A DNA stretch of 64,000 bases from Dasypus novemcinctus (lineage: Eukaryota; Chordata; Mammalia; Cingulata; Dasypodidae): assembly GCF_030445035.2 (NCBI RefSeq), contig NC_080694.1, positions 69,145,147-69,209,146 of the forward strand, in the 5' to 3' direction. Below the pieces are notes generated by a model that made no database searches, had not been told where the DNA came from, and saw only the letters and a list, made by a program, of their open reading frames with translations. The translations under genes were made by a program, and so were the position numbers. Positions 44,690 to 53,359 of the stretch are shown here, one piece after another (position 1 is the stretch's first letter; each line of letters begins with the position of its first letter).

Positions 44690-46250
44690 GTGCTCCCAGG
44701 TGCTGCCTTCAAGCGGGCTGGCTGGGGGCTCTGGGAAGAGATGGAAACCTCAAGGAGCACAAGGGCTGCTGAGCGCCCCTCCTCTCCCACTCCCTGCTCC
44801 ACCCGGGGTCTGACTCCAGTGGATTCCAGGTATGCTCAGAAGGCAGCTTCACCCCCTTTCCCATCAGTGCTGAACCCCCAGCTCCCCCAGCTCTGCCCCC
44901 CTCCACCCCGACCCCTCCTCACGTCAGAATCCTAGAGAGCGTGGCGGCGCCCCCGCGTGGCCACCAGGCGGAGGACAGAAGACCCGCGCTCCCATTTGCC
45001 CTCAGGGTAGCCCTCCCCGGGGTCTCCCTGCGCCCCCAGCATGCGGGCAAGTATCTGCACATCATGGAGTGCCCACAATCCAGGGCAGGGTCTGGTGCGA
45101 ACTTGCTGATGTAGATGTTTCCTCCCTGGGGGTGACCGTGGACTCTGGCTTCAGGGCAGAGCACGATCTCCAGACCATTCAATCTGGCCCCCGGGCCCAA
45201 GGTGGACCACAAGCTAGGGGTCCCCCAGCACCAGTCCCCCCGCCTCCTAGGAGAGGTCCTTGGACGCCCACGCCCTGACGCTTGTTCCTGCTGCTGCTTC
45301 CAGGGATGAGGGCACTTCCTCCAGGAATCCACCTGTGATTCCTCAACTCTAGGATCTGGGGAGAGGGAGGCTGAGCCCCCCTGGCATTGGCCTAGGAACA
45401 AGGGGGGCTCCTGAGAAGAGAGGGAGGAAATAGGGACGACTGGGGGTGGAGGCGAAAACAGTGGCTGGGAAGGAGCCAGAGGGGAGGGGCAGCCTCGAGG
45501 ACACAGGGAGGGGAGGGACGGGGTCTTCTCAGTGAGAGGCAGAGGGGGCTTCTGGCCAGGGCGGGGTGGAGGTCTCTATTCTCACCTGGATGATAATTAC
45601 TCAGGTGTCACCCTGTACTTGATTGTAACTATTAAGTGTTGAGCATTTTCTGTTTTGCAGGAATGGTATAATCCAAACACACCCAGGAATAGAAGGAGAA
45701 GTCAGGGGGAGGGACAGGAAGTGATTGAGGGGTCCCCTCACCAGAGCCTTCCTGAGACTGGGTGAGGAAATCAAGGAGCCGAGGGAGGGGCGAGCGCGGC
45801 TGTGTGGCTCCTGGAGGCCGCGGCCCTGGTTCCAGGAGCCCTGGGGTCTCCCCTCTCACCCCTTTCCCCCCAGCCCTGGGCAGCCTGTGGTCAGAGCCCT
45901 TGGCCACCTGCAGGCGCTTCTTCAGCTCCTGATCAGCTGAGCTGGTGTGACCCGGGCTGGGTGCGGGGAGGCGGCCTGCAGCTGGAGGCCACGGAGATGC
46001 GGGTCCTGGAGGGCGGAGGGCAGGACGCGGCCTGGGGGCTGGAGACCCTCGTGGAGGTGGCGATAAGACCCACACGCACTCCATGAACCCGAGGGCTGAC
46101 CCTCCCACCTTCCCCAACCCCCAGACCAGGTACCTGCCCACCATCCCCATACACCACGGTGGGCTGAACTCAGGAGCGCAGCGTCCTGGGTCGTTTCTTC
46201 CTTGGGGGCCTTAGCTGTCTAGATTCCCTTGGCCTCGCCCCTGATAGCTC
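44690..46250. other. GC-rich region without an assigned gene
   Basis: GC and CpG rise sharply compared with both sides. Open frames exist on both strands (for example 44,919-45,401 and 45,632-46,150, minus). I could not assign them to a family, and their openness may only reflect GC content. A segment around 45,905-45,945 reads like a short charged helix ('ADQELKKRLQVAK', minus) with a possible splice site. It could be an exon of a GC-rich host gene or an island. Confidence 0.4.
44955..44976 (+). promoter_or_regulatory. Candidate CTCF-binding site
   Basis: 'gcgtggccaccaggcggagg' closely follows the CTCF core (CCAC.AG.GG.G). It lies in the GC-rich region about 5.4 kb upstream of the class I gene, between it and ERV-B. 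This is motif evidence only. Confidence 0.45.
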
Positions 46251-46640
46251 TTTTGTTCAAAACTGTAGTTGAAACGTTCAACCAGTTGTCGAAAAGCCCT
46301 TCCTTTCCCCCTCTGGATTACAGGAAGCTGTTTTCATGAGCATGTGTACCTGTCGTTCTATTTATACTCTTTGTTATGTTCATTGACCTACCACTGCTCC
46401 TGAGGCTGCTACTGGAGCTCGTAGTGAGTTTTCAGATCTGCTCCGTGGATCCTCCACATTTCTTCTTAAAAACATTTAAAGGCATTTAACTAATCTATTT
46501 CATCTATGTATCTTTCTGAACACAAGAGGAACTGAGCTAATAGTTGGAATCTGATGAGAGAAAAGTGCCTGCACAGAACTTTTTAGGAGTGATGCTTCCA
46601 TAACTTGTTGAGCTGCCTTTCCCATTATTCTATTAGTTGA
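46251..46640. other. No feature recognised
   Basis: AT-rich sequence without frames or repeats that I can name. It leads into an antisense L1. Confidence 0.35.
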
Positions 46641-47930
46641 ATTCTAAATAGGTATTAAAAAAACATTTTTGCTATTCAAAGTCCTTTGTGCTTACACATT
46701 AACTGTACTATTGGCTTGTCAATTTCTTTTTGAAAGCCTGACATGATTTTGATTGGAATTGCATTTAAACAGTTCACCAATTTTGGGTGAACTGATACCT
46801 TAACAGAGAATATTCCAATCCTTGACATGGTATTTCTCCAAAATTTTGTAGGTTTTCATTATTTGCCCTCAGTAATACTTGTAGATTTTAGTGTAGAGAA
46901 CTTGCACCTTCTTTAAATTTTTTTTAAAGATTTATTTATTTCTCTCCCCCCGCCAGTTGTCTGTTCTCTGTGTCTATTTGCTGTGTCTTCTTTGTCTGCT
47001 TCTGTTGAAATCCACAGCATGAGAATCTGTGTTTCTTTTGGTTGCATCATCTTGTTGTGTCAGCTCTCCGTGTGTGTGGCACCATTCCTGGGCAGGCTTC
47101 ACTTTCTTTCGCACTGGGCGGCTATCCTTACGGGGCGCACTCCTTGTGCGTGGGGCTCCCCTAGTGGGGGACACCCCTGCGTGGCAGGGCACTCCTTGTG
47201 TGCATCAGCCCTGTGCATGGGCCAGCTCCACATGGGTCAAGGAGGCCCGGGGTTTGAACCGAGGACCTCCCATGTGGCAGACGGACGCCCTAACCACTGG
47301 GCCAAGTCTGCCTTCCCTTCTTTAAATTGATACCTAGTTATTTTTTTATTTTGATATTATAAAATGCGATTATAATTTCCATTTTCCTAATTTTACACTG
47401 TGAGTAGAAATAAAATTGACCTGTGTTTGTTGTCCTTGAACCCTGCATTCTTGCTATTCTCACTTAATGATCTAGTAATTTTTCTTGCCTTAGGATTTTC
47501 TATGTACATGGTCATGTCACCTGCAAAAGGAGACACTTTCTCTTCAGTTTTTTATTCTGTATGCTTATTATTTCCTTTGCTTGACAGTATTTTGTGTAAT
47601 AGAAGTGGCAAGGGTCCAAATACTCATCTTGTTCTTGATCTTAGAAAGTATTCAGTCTTTCACCATAAAATATGCTGATACCTGTAGATTTTTCTTAGGT
47701 GCCCTGTATCACCTTGAAGAAGTTGCCTTCTATTCCTTGTTTAATTAGACAGTTTATTATCAAAGGACGTTGAAATTTTAAATGTTTTTGCTATATGGGA
47801 TTGATCTTATTTTTATTCTCCTTTATCCCATTAATATGATAAATTAGATTACTTTTCACATATTCATCCTAACTTGCATCAGGGTTAAAGCTCTTTTGGT
47901 CATGGTGTATTATCCTTTTAAATTGTTTTG
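46641..47930 (-). mobile_element. L1 ORF2, antisense, with SINE insert
   Basis: Reverse-complement L1 signs are 'gatgttgattggaattgcat'-like text near 46,750, 'ccaaaattttgtaggttttc', 'tgcattcttgctattctcac' and 'atggtcatgtcacctgcaaa'. The frame is decayed. A DAS SINE lies at 46,920-47,315. Confidence 0.75.
46920..47315 (-). mobile_element. DAS-type SINE, minus strand
   Basis: The minus strand shows head 'ggcagacttggcccagtggt', B box 'ggttcaaaccccgg' and A-rich tail. The 13-bp duplication 'ccttctttaaatt' (46,907-46,919 and 47,316-47,328) confirms a complete insertion into the L1. Confidence 0.93.
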
Positions 47931-47982
47931 GACTCTATTTGCTGGTGTTTTGAAAGGATTGCTGGGACACACAGATGTAAAG

Positions 47983-48175
47983 CAGGGGTTCTTAACAAGG
48001 GGTACATGAGCTTGAAATGAAATGTAAATAAACTTCATTCTTGTGGGGATGTGTTGGTGTGGGTGTGACATATTTATTAAATAATACACAGTATAGTGTG
48101 AACTTAGTAAGGGGTCCGTGGTTTTCATCTGATGGGCAACAGGGTCTGTAGAACAAAAAAGGCTAAGAACCCCCA
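47983..48175. mobile_element. Short hAT-type DNA transposon
   Basis: It is 193 bp with terminal inverted repeats 'caggggttcttaac' and its complement form 'ggctaagaacccc'. The 8-bp flanks 'atgtaaag' and 'atctaaag' differ by one base. This is the hAT pattern and it is non-autonomous. Confidence 0.75.
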
Positions 48176-48189
48176 ATCTAAAGTTTTTG

Positions 48190-48970
48190 TATTAGTCAGT
48201 GTTGACTAGTGAATCAGATTTTTATAAGAGTTATTCTCACGTGACTGTAGGGATGGGCTTGTCCAAATTCTGAATTCCGAGGGGCAGCCTGTGTGCTGGG
48301 AACTCCAGTGAAGGGTTTCCATGAATTCCCCACAAGAGGCTGGCTGAAGTAGAGATGGAAATTCCCTCTTCTGACTGCCGAAACCATCTCTTCTCCTTTT
48401 AAGGTCTTCAACTGATTTGATGAAGGCAATCTCCTCAGTTGATTGTAGTTGTCATCAGCCACAGATACCATCAACGTACTGATGACTTAAATCCGTGAAA
48501 TGTCCTCACAGTAACAATCAGGCCAGTGTTTGCTTGACCAAAAAGTGGACGCCATGGCCTGTCCCAGTTGACCCACAGTTTTCTTTAGATACCTTATTCT
48601 GTTTTTGATAATGCCTCACAAAATGATTTGAAAGTGTGTTTTCCTCCTCCTCTATTTTCTGTAAGAGTTTCCACAGTAGTGATATTACTTCTTACTTAAG
48701 TGTATGATAGAATTCAACAGTGAAGCCATTGAGCCTGGTGTTTTCTTTGTGGGATAGTTTCTTATTATGAATTTAGTTTTTAAAATTGATACAGGGCTAT
48801 TCACATTTCCTGTTTCTTCTTCATTCAGTTTTGGTAATTTGTCTCTTTAAAGGAAACTGCCCATTTTGTCTCAGTTATCAAATATATTGGTATAAGTTAT
48901 TTCTATTAGTCCTTTTTCATCCATTTCATGCTATAAATTTACATTTAAATACTTTTTGCAAATGTTAGGT
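48190..48970. repeat. Old repeat remnants
   Basis: 48,190-48,560 begins 'tgtattagtcagtgttgact' and looks like a worn transposon or LTR of a common mammalian kind. 48,600-48,970 resembles antisense L1 ORF2 again. Neither is assigned further. Confidence 0.4.
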
Positions 48971-49226
48971 TTATCTTGAAAAATATAAAATGTGGCATTT
49001 CTCAGACCCAAGTGTTTTGGAAACAGTTCCCAGCACTGCATCATGGCCTGGCCCCACCCCCTCTCATTCCAGCCTCTCCCCAAGTCCCTGACTTGATTCC
49101 ACCCCAAGACAGGACTGGCTGGGTGAGGGTGGTATTATTTATTTTTACACTGTCTCATCCCAGAGGGACTCTAAGTAAGAACAACAGCAGAAGGCACACA
49201 GAAAAATGCAACCAGGTACAACTGTA
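48971..49226. other. Spacer, nothing recognised
   Basis: Short stretch between L1 debris and Tigger1, with no frame of note. Confidence 0.35.
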
Positions 49227-49307
49227 CAGGCCTACCTTGGAGATGATGTGGGTTCAGTTTCAGACCATGGCAGTAAAGTGAATATCACAATAAAATGAGT
49301 CACCTGA
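49227..49307 (-). mobile_element. Tigger1 DNA transposon, outer end
   Basis: 'caggcctaccttggagatga' and 'aaagtgaatatcacaataaa' match a Tigger terminal inverted repeat. The element continues after ERV-B at 58,587. The last six bases 'acctga' are the left copy of the ERV-B target duplication. Confidence 0.85.
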
Positions 49308-49788
49308 TGTGGGAGTGCGAACCAACGTTACTAAGCCGGCCCGGCAGCAGGCGTGTGCACAGCCTGAAGCCGCAGTTCAGGGTGGCTGGAACGGGCAACC
49401 ACACCCTCAGCCTGGTACGGGCGAAGCGCCCTCAGCCTACCCGGGCGAGATATATCAATAACGGTCGCCTCCCGCTATCTCCCGCCTAGCCTAACATCTG
49501 GTCGGTTCTCACTTCCCCTGTCCCCTCCCCTATTCCAAACCTCTCAGCTAGCCCTCTGCCTAGCAACCGCTTACAATCACCTATCAGAAAGCAGTACCCG
49601 CCCGCACCTATCAAATCTCTCCACGCAGTCCCTAACCCTATAAAGCCATATCCCCTTCCACAATAAACCAGACTTGTGCCACCAGCCTGTCTCCGCGGTT
49701 TCTTCCTGAATCTCGCGTGCCCTCCATACCTCGGAGTCACTGAGAGAAGTCACAGAGGCCTCCAGCGGCTCCTCTCCACCCGCCGGCA
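49308..49788 (+). repeat. ERV-B 5' LTR
   Basis: It is 481 bp, starts 'tgtgggagtgcgaacc' and ends 'cacccgccggca'. The TATA box 'tataaa' is at 49,639-49,644 and AATAAA at 49,662-49,667. By hand alignment it differs from the 3' LTR at about 15 sites, nearly all transitions, many at CpG. Confidence 0.92.
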
Positions 49789-49790
49789 AC

Positions 49791-49808
49791 TGGCGCCCAA
49801 CGTGGGGA
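49791..49808 (+). other. ERV-B primer binding site, tRNA-Lys(1,2) type
   Basis: 'tggcgcccaacgtgggga' follows the LTR after a 2-bp spacer. All but the last base fit the tRNA-Lys(1,2) site used by type D retroviruses. Confidence 0.88.
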
Positions 49809-49835
49809 CAAGCAACCCCACCACAGAGGCGCTCT

Positions 49836-49906
49836 GAAGGTAAGGGTCCCCGGCCCTTTCCCCCGCCCCAGCGTGGGGCCAAGCACCACCGCCTGGAAGC
49901 AGGTAA
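49836..49906 (+). promoter_or_regulatory. Two candidate splice donors in the ERV-B leader
   Basis: 'gaaggtaagg' (GT at 49,840) and 'caggtaaag' (GT at 49,903) are both strong donors between primer site and gag. That is the usual origin of spliced env RNA. They belong to an imperfect duplication of the leader. Confidence 0.55.
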
Positions 49907-49955
49907 AGACTTCGGCCGCCTTGCTCCATAACTTGGCGGCCCACTGCTCTCCCTT

Positions 49956-50174
49956 ATGCCTCCTGTCTCCCTCTCCACACCCTCGCCTCTACCCCCGTCG
50001 GCCCCGTGCTACTTCATCCTAGTTGCATTTGTGTTCGTCGTGCTATTCTGTGCCGTCTGCCTCGCAGACACTGCCCCTCCTAACTGGACTCACCTTCAAT
50101 GGGGTCTTCTTGCCCTCTTTTTGCTGCTCTTCGGTCTCACCTTCACCGACCTGTTGGCCCTCACCCTCTTCTAG
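49956..50174 (+). CDS. Small hydrophobic ORF in the ERV-B leader, unknown
   Basis: An ATG-started frame of 72 codons, in a different frame from gag, that ends 5 bp before the gag ATG. It encodes two strongly hydrophobic segments ('YFILVAFVFVVLFCAVCLA' and 'LLALFLLLFGLTFTDLLALT') separated by a short polar loop, as in a two-pass membrane peptide. The start context is weak. I know of no counterpart in type D retroviruses. It may be chance in a C/T-rich leader or a real accessory or upstream ORF. Confidence 0.3.
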   Translation: MPPVSLSTPSPLPPSAPCYFILVAFVFVVLFCAVCLADTAPPNWTHLQWGLLALFLLLFGLTFTDLLALTLF

Positions 50175-50179
50175 TAGAT

Positions 50180-53000
50180 ATGGGTGGCCGTCTCTCCTCC
50201 CGCCGGGCCCCGCAGGTGCGGGCGCTCGCTGGCCTTCTTTTTTTTTTTTTTTTTAGCTACTGCAGTTTATTTATTTATTTTTTTTAACTTTTTTTTTTAA
50301 TTTATTTTTTTTATTGACTTTGTAATAAATAATATTACATTAAAAATATACATGTGAGGTCCCATTCAACCCCACCCCCCCACCCCACCTCTCCCCCCCC
50401 CCCCCCCAGCAACACTCGTTCCCATCATCATGACACATCCATTGGATTTGGTAAGTACATCTTTGGGCACCTCTGCACCTCATAGTCAATGGTCCACATC
50501 ATGGCCCACACTCTCCTCCATTCCATCCAGTGGGCCCTGCGAGGATTTACAATGTCCGGTGATCGCCTCTGAAGCACCATCCAGGGCAGCTCCATGTCCC
50601 AAAGCCTCCACCTCTCATCTCTTCCTGCCTTTCCCCACACCCATCAGCCACCATGTCCACTTTTCCCAATCCAATGCCACCTCTTCTATGTGGACATTGG
50701 ATTGGTTGTGTCCATTGCACCTCTATGTCAAGAGGAGGCTCAGATTCCACATGGATGCTGGATGCAATCCTCCCACTCTCAGTTGCAATCACTCTAGGCT
50801 CCATGGTGTGGTGGTTGTCCTTCTTCAACTCCATCTTAGCTGAGTGTGGTAAGTCCAATAAATCATATTGTAGGTGCTGGAGTCTGTTGAGGCTCAGGAC
50901 CTGGCTATCACATTGTCAGTCCAGAGATTCAAATCCCCTAAATATATCTTAAACCCCAATGTTAACTGCACCTCCAGCACATTAGCATGAAAGTCTTATG
51001 AAGGAAGATCCCATCTGAGTCCAGATTCATCACACATAAACACCAGTTCCAAAAAGGGGCCATCTGACCTGGTAGTTAACCCCATCGGCCATGACCATAA
51101 CTCCCATGGGTCTCTTTAGCCCTTGAAGGAACCGATATCTGGGGGTTGTATCTGCTTTATCTGTCTCTCTGACTCTGCTCAGTTGTGCATGAGGGCAATC
51201 CTTCTGCCAGCCTCCAGACTCTTTTTTAGAAACTCGTAGCCATATAAACTCATTTCTCTTTTCCATTTCCCCCTTACTTTAGTTCAAACAGCATTTTAAA
51301 GTCATGTTATTTTATGTAGACAGGGATATTCTGCTGATCCACATTGAACCTTCCGTATAAGGTCATTTTCCAGTTGCATCATCAGTTGGTAGTTGATAGT
51401 GGTCCCTCGGTGCCAGGGAGGCTCATCCCCGGGTGTCATGTCCCACGCTGGGGGGAAGGCACTGCATCTACATGCTGAGTTTGGCTTCGAGACTGGCCAC
51501 ATTTGAGTAACATGAAGGCTGACAGGAGGAAATTCCCAGGCACAATGTTGCTCTAGGCCTTGTTCTTATTCTAGGCTTATCAGCTCACAAGCACAGTCAC
51601 TAGGATCAGGGGCTCACCGTTGAACCCTCACTCCCTCCCGGTCCCCGCCGCTGCACCCGGGAGACCGTCGCTGCTCCCCTAGGGACCACGACAGAGCACC
51701 ACTGTCGCTGGCCTTCTTGACACCCACAAGTGCCGCGTCTCTGTGAGGCAGCTGCAGGCCTACTGGGACCTCCTACTCCCTTTTAACCCGTGGCTGACTA
51801 CCTGCCACCTCTGGGACCCCGAAACCTACCGTATCCTCATCGACCGCGTCTCCAATGCTATGGAGCACGAGTGCAAGCGGTTCCCCCCTGGCCTCATCCC
51901 CACCCTCATCACCATCCGGGCCTGCCTCCAGGGTGCCCGCGCTCCCACCGCTGTCGCCCCTAACCCGTGGAACCCCCCCCCCCTACTGCTGCCCACTGGG
52001 GCCTCCCCTTTTCGGATGCCCACCCCTCCCCGGAGCTCCCCCCGCCTGCCACCTGCTTTCCCTTGAATGTCACCCCCACCCCCCAGAGACCACTCGCCTG
52101 GTACCCCCACGAGCATAGCGAGATAAAGCGCCTCCGAGCGGCCGTCAAGGAGGACGGTCTAGGGAGTCCCTATGCTCAGCAGCTGCTCGAAGAGATCTCC
52201 ATGCAGTTATGCATTCCCTTTGACTGGATCACCCTCGCATGGGCCATCCTGTCCCCGGGCCAGTTCATTGACTGGCGGGCCCATTTCCACGCCCAGGCCG
52301 AGCTTCAGGTCGCGGAAAACCGCCGCGCTGGGGTCCACCACCCGGCAGAGGCCTTCACTGGTACGGGGCAGTTCAACCTCCCCACAGCGTACACCAACGC
52401 CCCGGCTGGCTTCTGGCTTCAGCTCCGGGAGGTGGCCTTGCGCGCTTTCCGCAACTGCTCCGCCGTCAAGGCGGAGAAGTTTACCCGCCTAACCCAAAAA
52501 AAGGACGAGGACTTTGCTGCCTTCGTCTCGCGGGTTTTCGAGACCTGCGAGTGCAAGGTCACGGATGAACAAGCCCGCCAGGCCCTGGCCCGCGAGCTCA
52601 TCCTAGAGGGAGCCTCCGCTGCCTGTAAACAGGCCCTACTCCCGGTAAAGGAGAAGGGCATTCACGACTGGATTCTGGCCTGTAAAGATATTAACCAGGC
52701 GGTCACTGATATGTCCACCTCATTTGCGCAGGCCCTTGCACTCAACTCTGGCTGCTTTCGGTGTGGCGAGTTCGGGCACTTCGCCCGGGAGTGCACTCAA
52801 GTGCGCCCCCCCCCCCCCCCCCCCGTGCCTCCCCGAAAAATCGGAGGGCCGGCCACGCCTGCCCCCGGTGTGGGCGCGGCTATCATTGGGCGCGGGATTG
52901 CAAAGCTCGCTCCACCGCTGCTGGCCAGCCTTTAAACTCCAGGGGGGGCAGGCCTCAGCCCCCAACCCAAGAGGCCCTTCCTCGCCTGCCAAAACCCTGA
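50180..53000 (+). pseudogene. gag: ERV-B gag (matrix, capsid, nucleocapsid), disrupted
   Basis: The ATG at 50,180 begins 'MGGRLSSRR', a likely N-myristoylation signal for membrane targeting. After 20 codons an X retroposon (50,240-51,704) interrupts it. The frame resumes at 51,719 with matrix sequence. It changes frame at a C11 run (51,973-51,983), continues through a capsid with a major-homology-like region (about 52,490-52,640), and changes frame again at a C19 run (52,806-52,824). Two zinc knuckles follow the CX2CX4HX4C rule, at 52,753-52,794 and 52,860-52,901. The stop is at 52,998-53,000. Two knuckles are typical of betaretroviral nucleocapsid. It is not translatable as it stands. Confidence 0.85.
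50240..51704 (-). mobile_element. Full-length retroposon X inserted in ERV-B gag
   Basis: It is 1,465 bp. The duplication 'tcgctggccttctt' is at 50,226-50,239 and 51,705-51,718. The poly(T) at left is the A tail, so sense is minus. Because both duplication copies are exact and the left one sits in gag, the element's 5' end is defined for once: a GC-rich head 'cagtggtgctctgtcgtggt' near 51,704. The copy lacks any RT, so it is non-autonomous. A 104-codon open frame lies at 50,547-50,858 on its sense strand. Confidence 0.92.
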
Positions 53001-53359
53001 TGTGGGCCCTCCCCATACACCAGGAGTGGCCTTCCCTCCGCCTACGGGTGGATGGCCGATGGTTCCAGGGCACTGTCGACTCCGGCGCCGAGGTCTCCTG
53101 CTTCCCCAGTTCTTATGCCACCCAGTGGGAAGTCTCCAGCGGCCCGCCCGTTCAGGGCGCCATAGGCGCCGCTCCCTCAAAGAGGGTGGCTCACTCCCTT
53201 GTCTGGGAGGATGAGGAGGGTCGCATGGGCATGTTCCAGCCTATTTTCCTGGAAGCCCTCCCCTCTATCCTATGGGGCCGTGATGTCCTCCATGATATGG
53301 GGGCCACCATCTCCATGGCTCCTCCCCCAATCCCCACTCGAGAGATTCCCCCCCAATAG
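52985..53359 (+). pseudogene. pro: ERV-B protease (pro)
   Basis: It is in the -1 frame relative to the end of gag. The aspartic protease active site D-S-G is at 53,078-53,086 ('VDSGAEVSCF'), followed by a 'LWGRDVLHDMGA' segment near the C-terminus that fits retroviral proteases. The stop TAG is at 53,357-53,359. The non-gag part is only about 120 codons and I see no dUTPase domain, which betaretroviral pro frames usually carry. The frame itself is open. I do not see a textbook slippery heptamer at the gag end. Confidence 0.8.

Noticed and set aside
45632-46150. 172-codon Pro/Gly-rich minus frame as a gene
   Set aside because: It is low-complexity in GC-rich DNA and I recognise no domain. Kept only as part of the GC-rich region note.
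52720-53180. Minus-strand frames opposite gag and pro
   Set aside because: They are GC-driven shadows of the provirus with no motifs.
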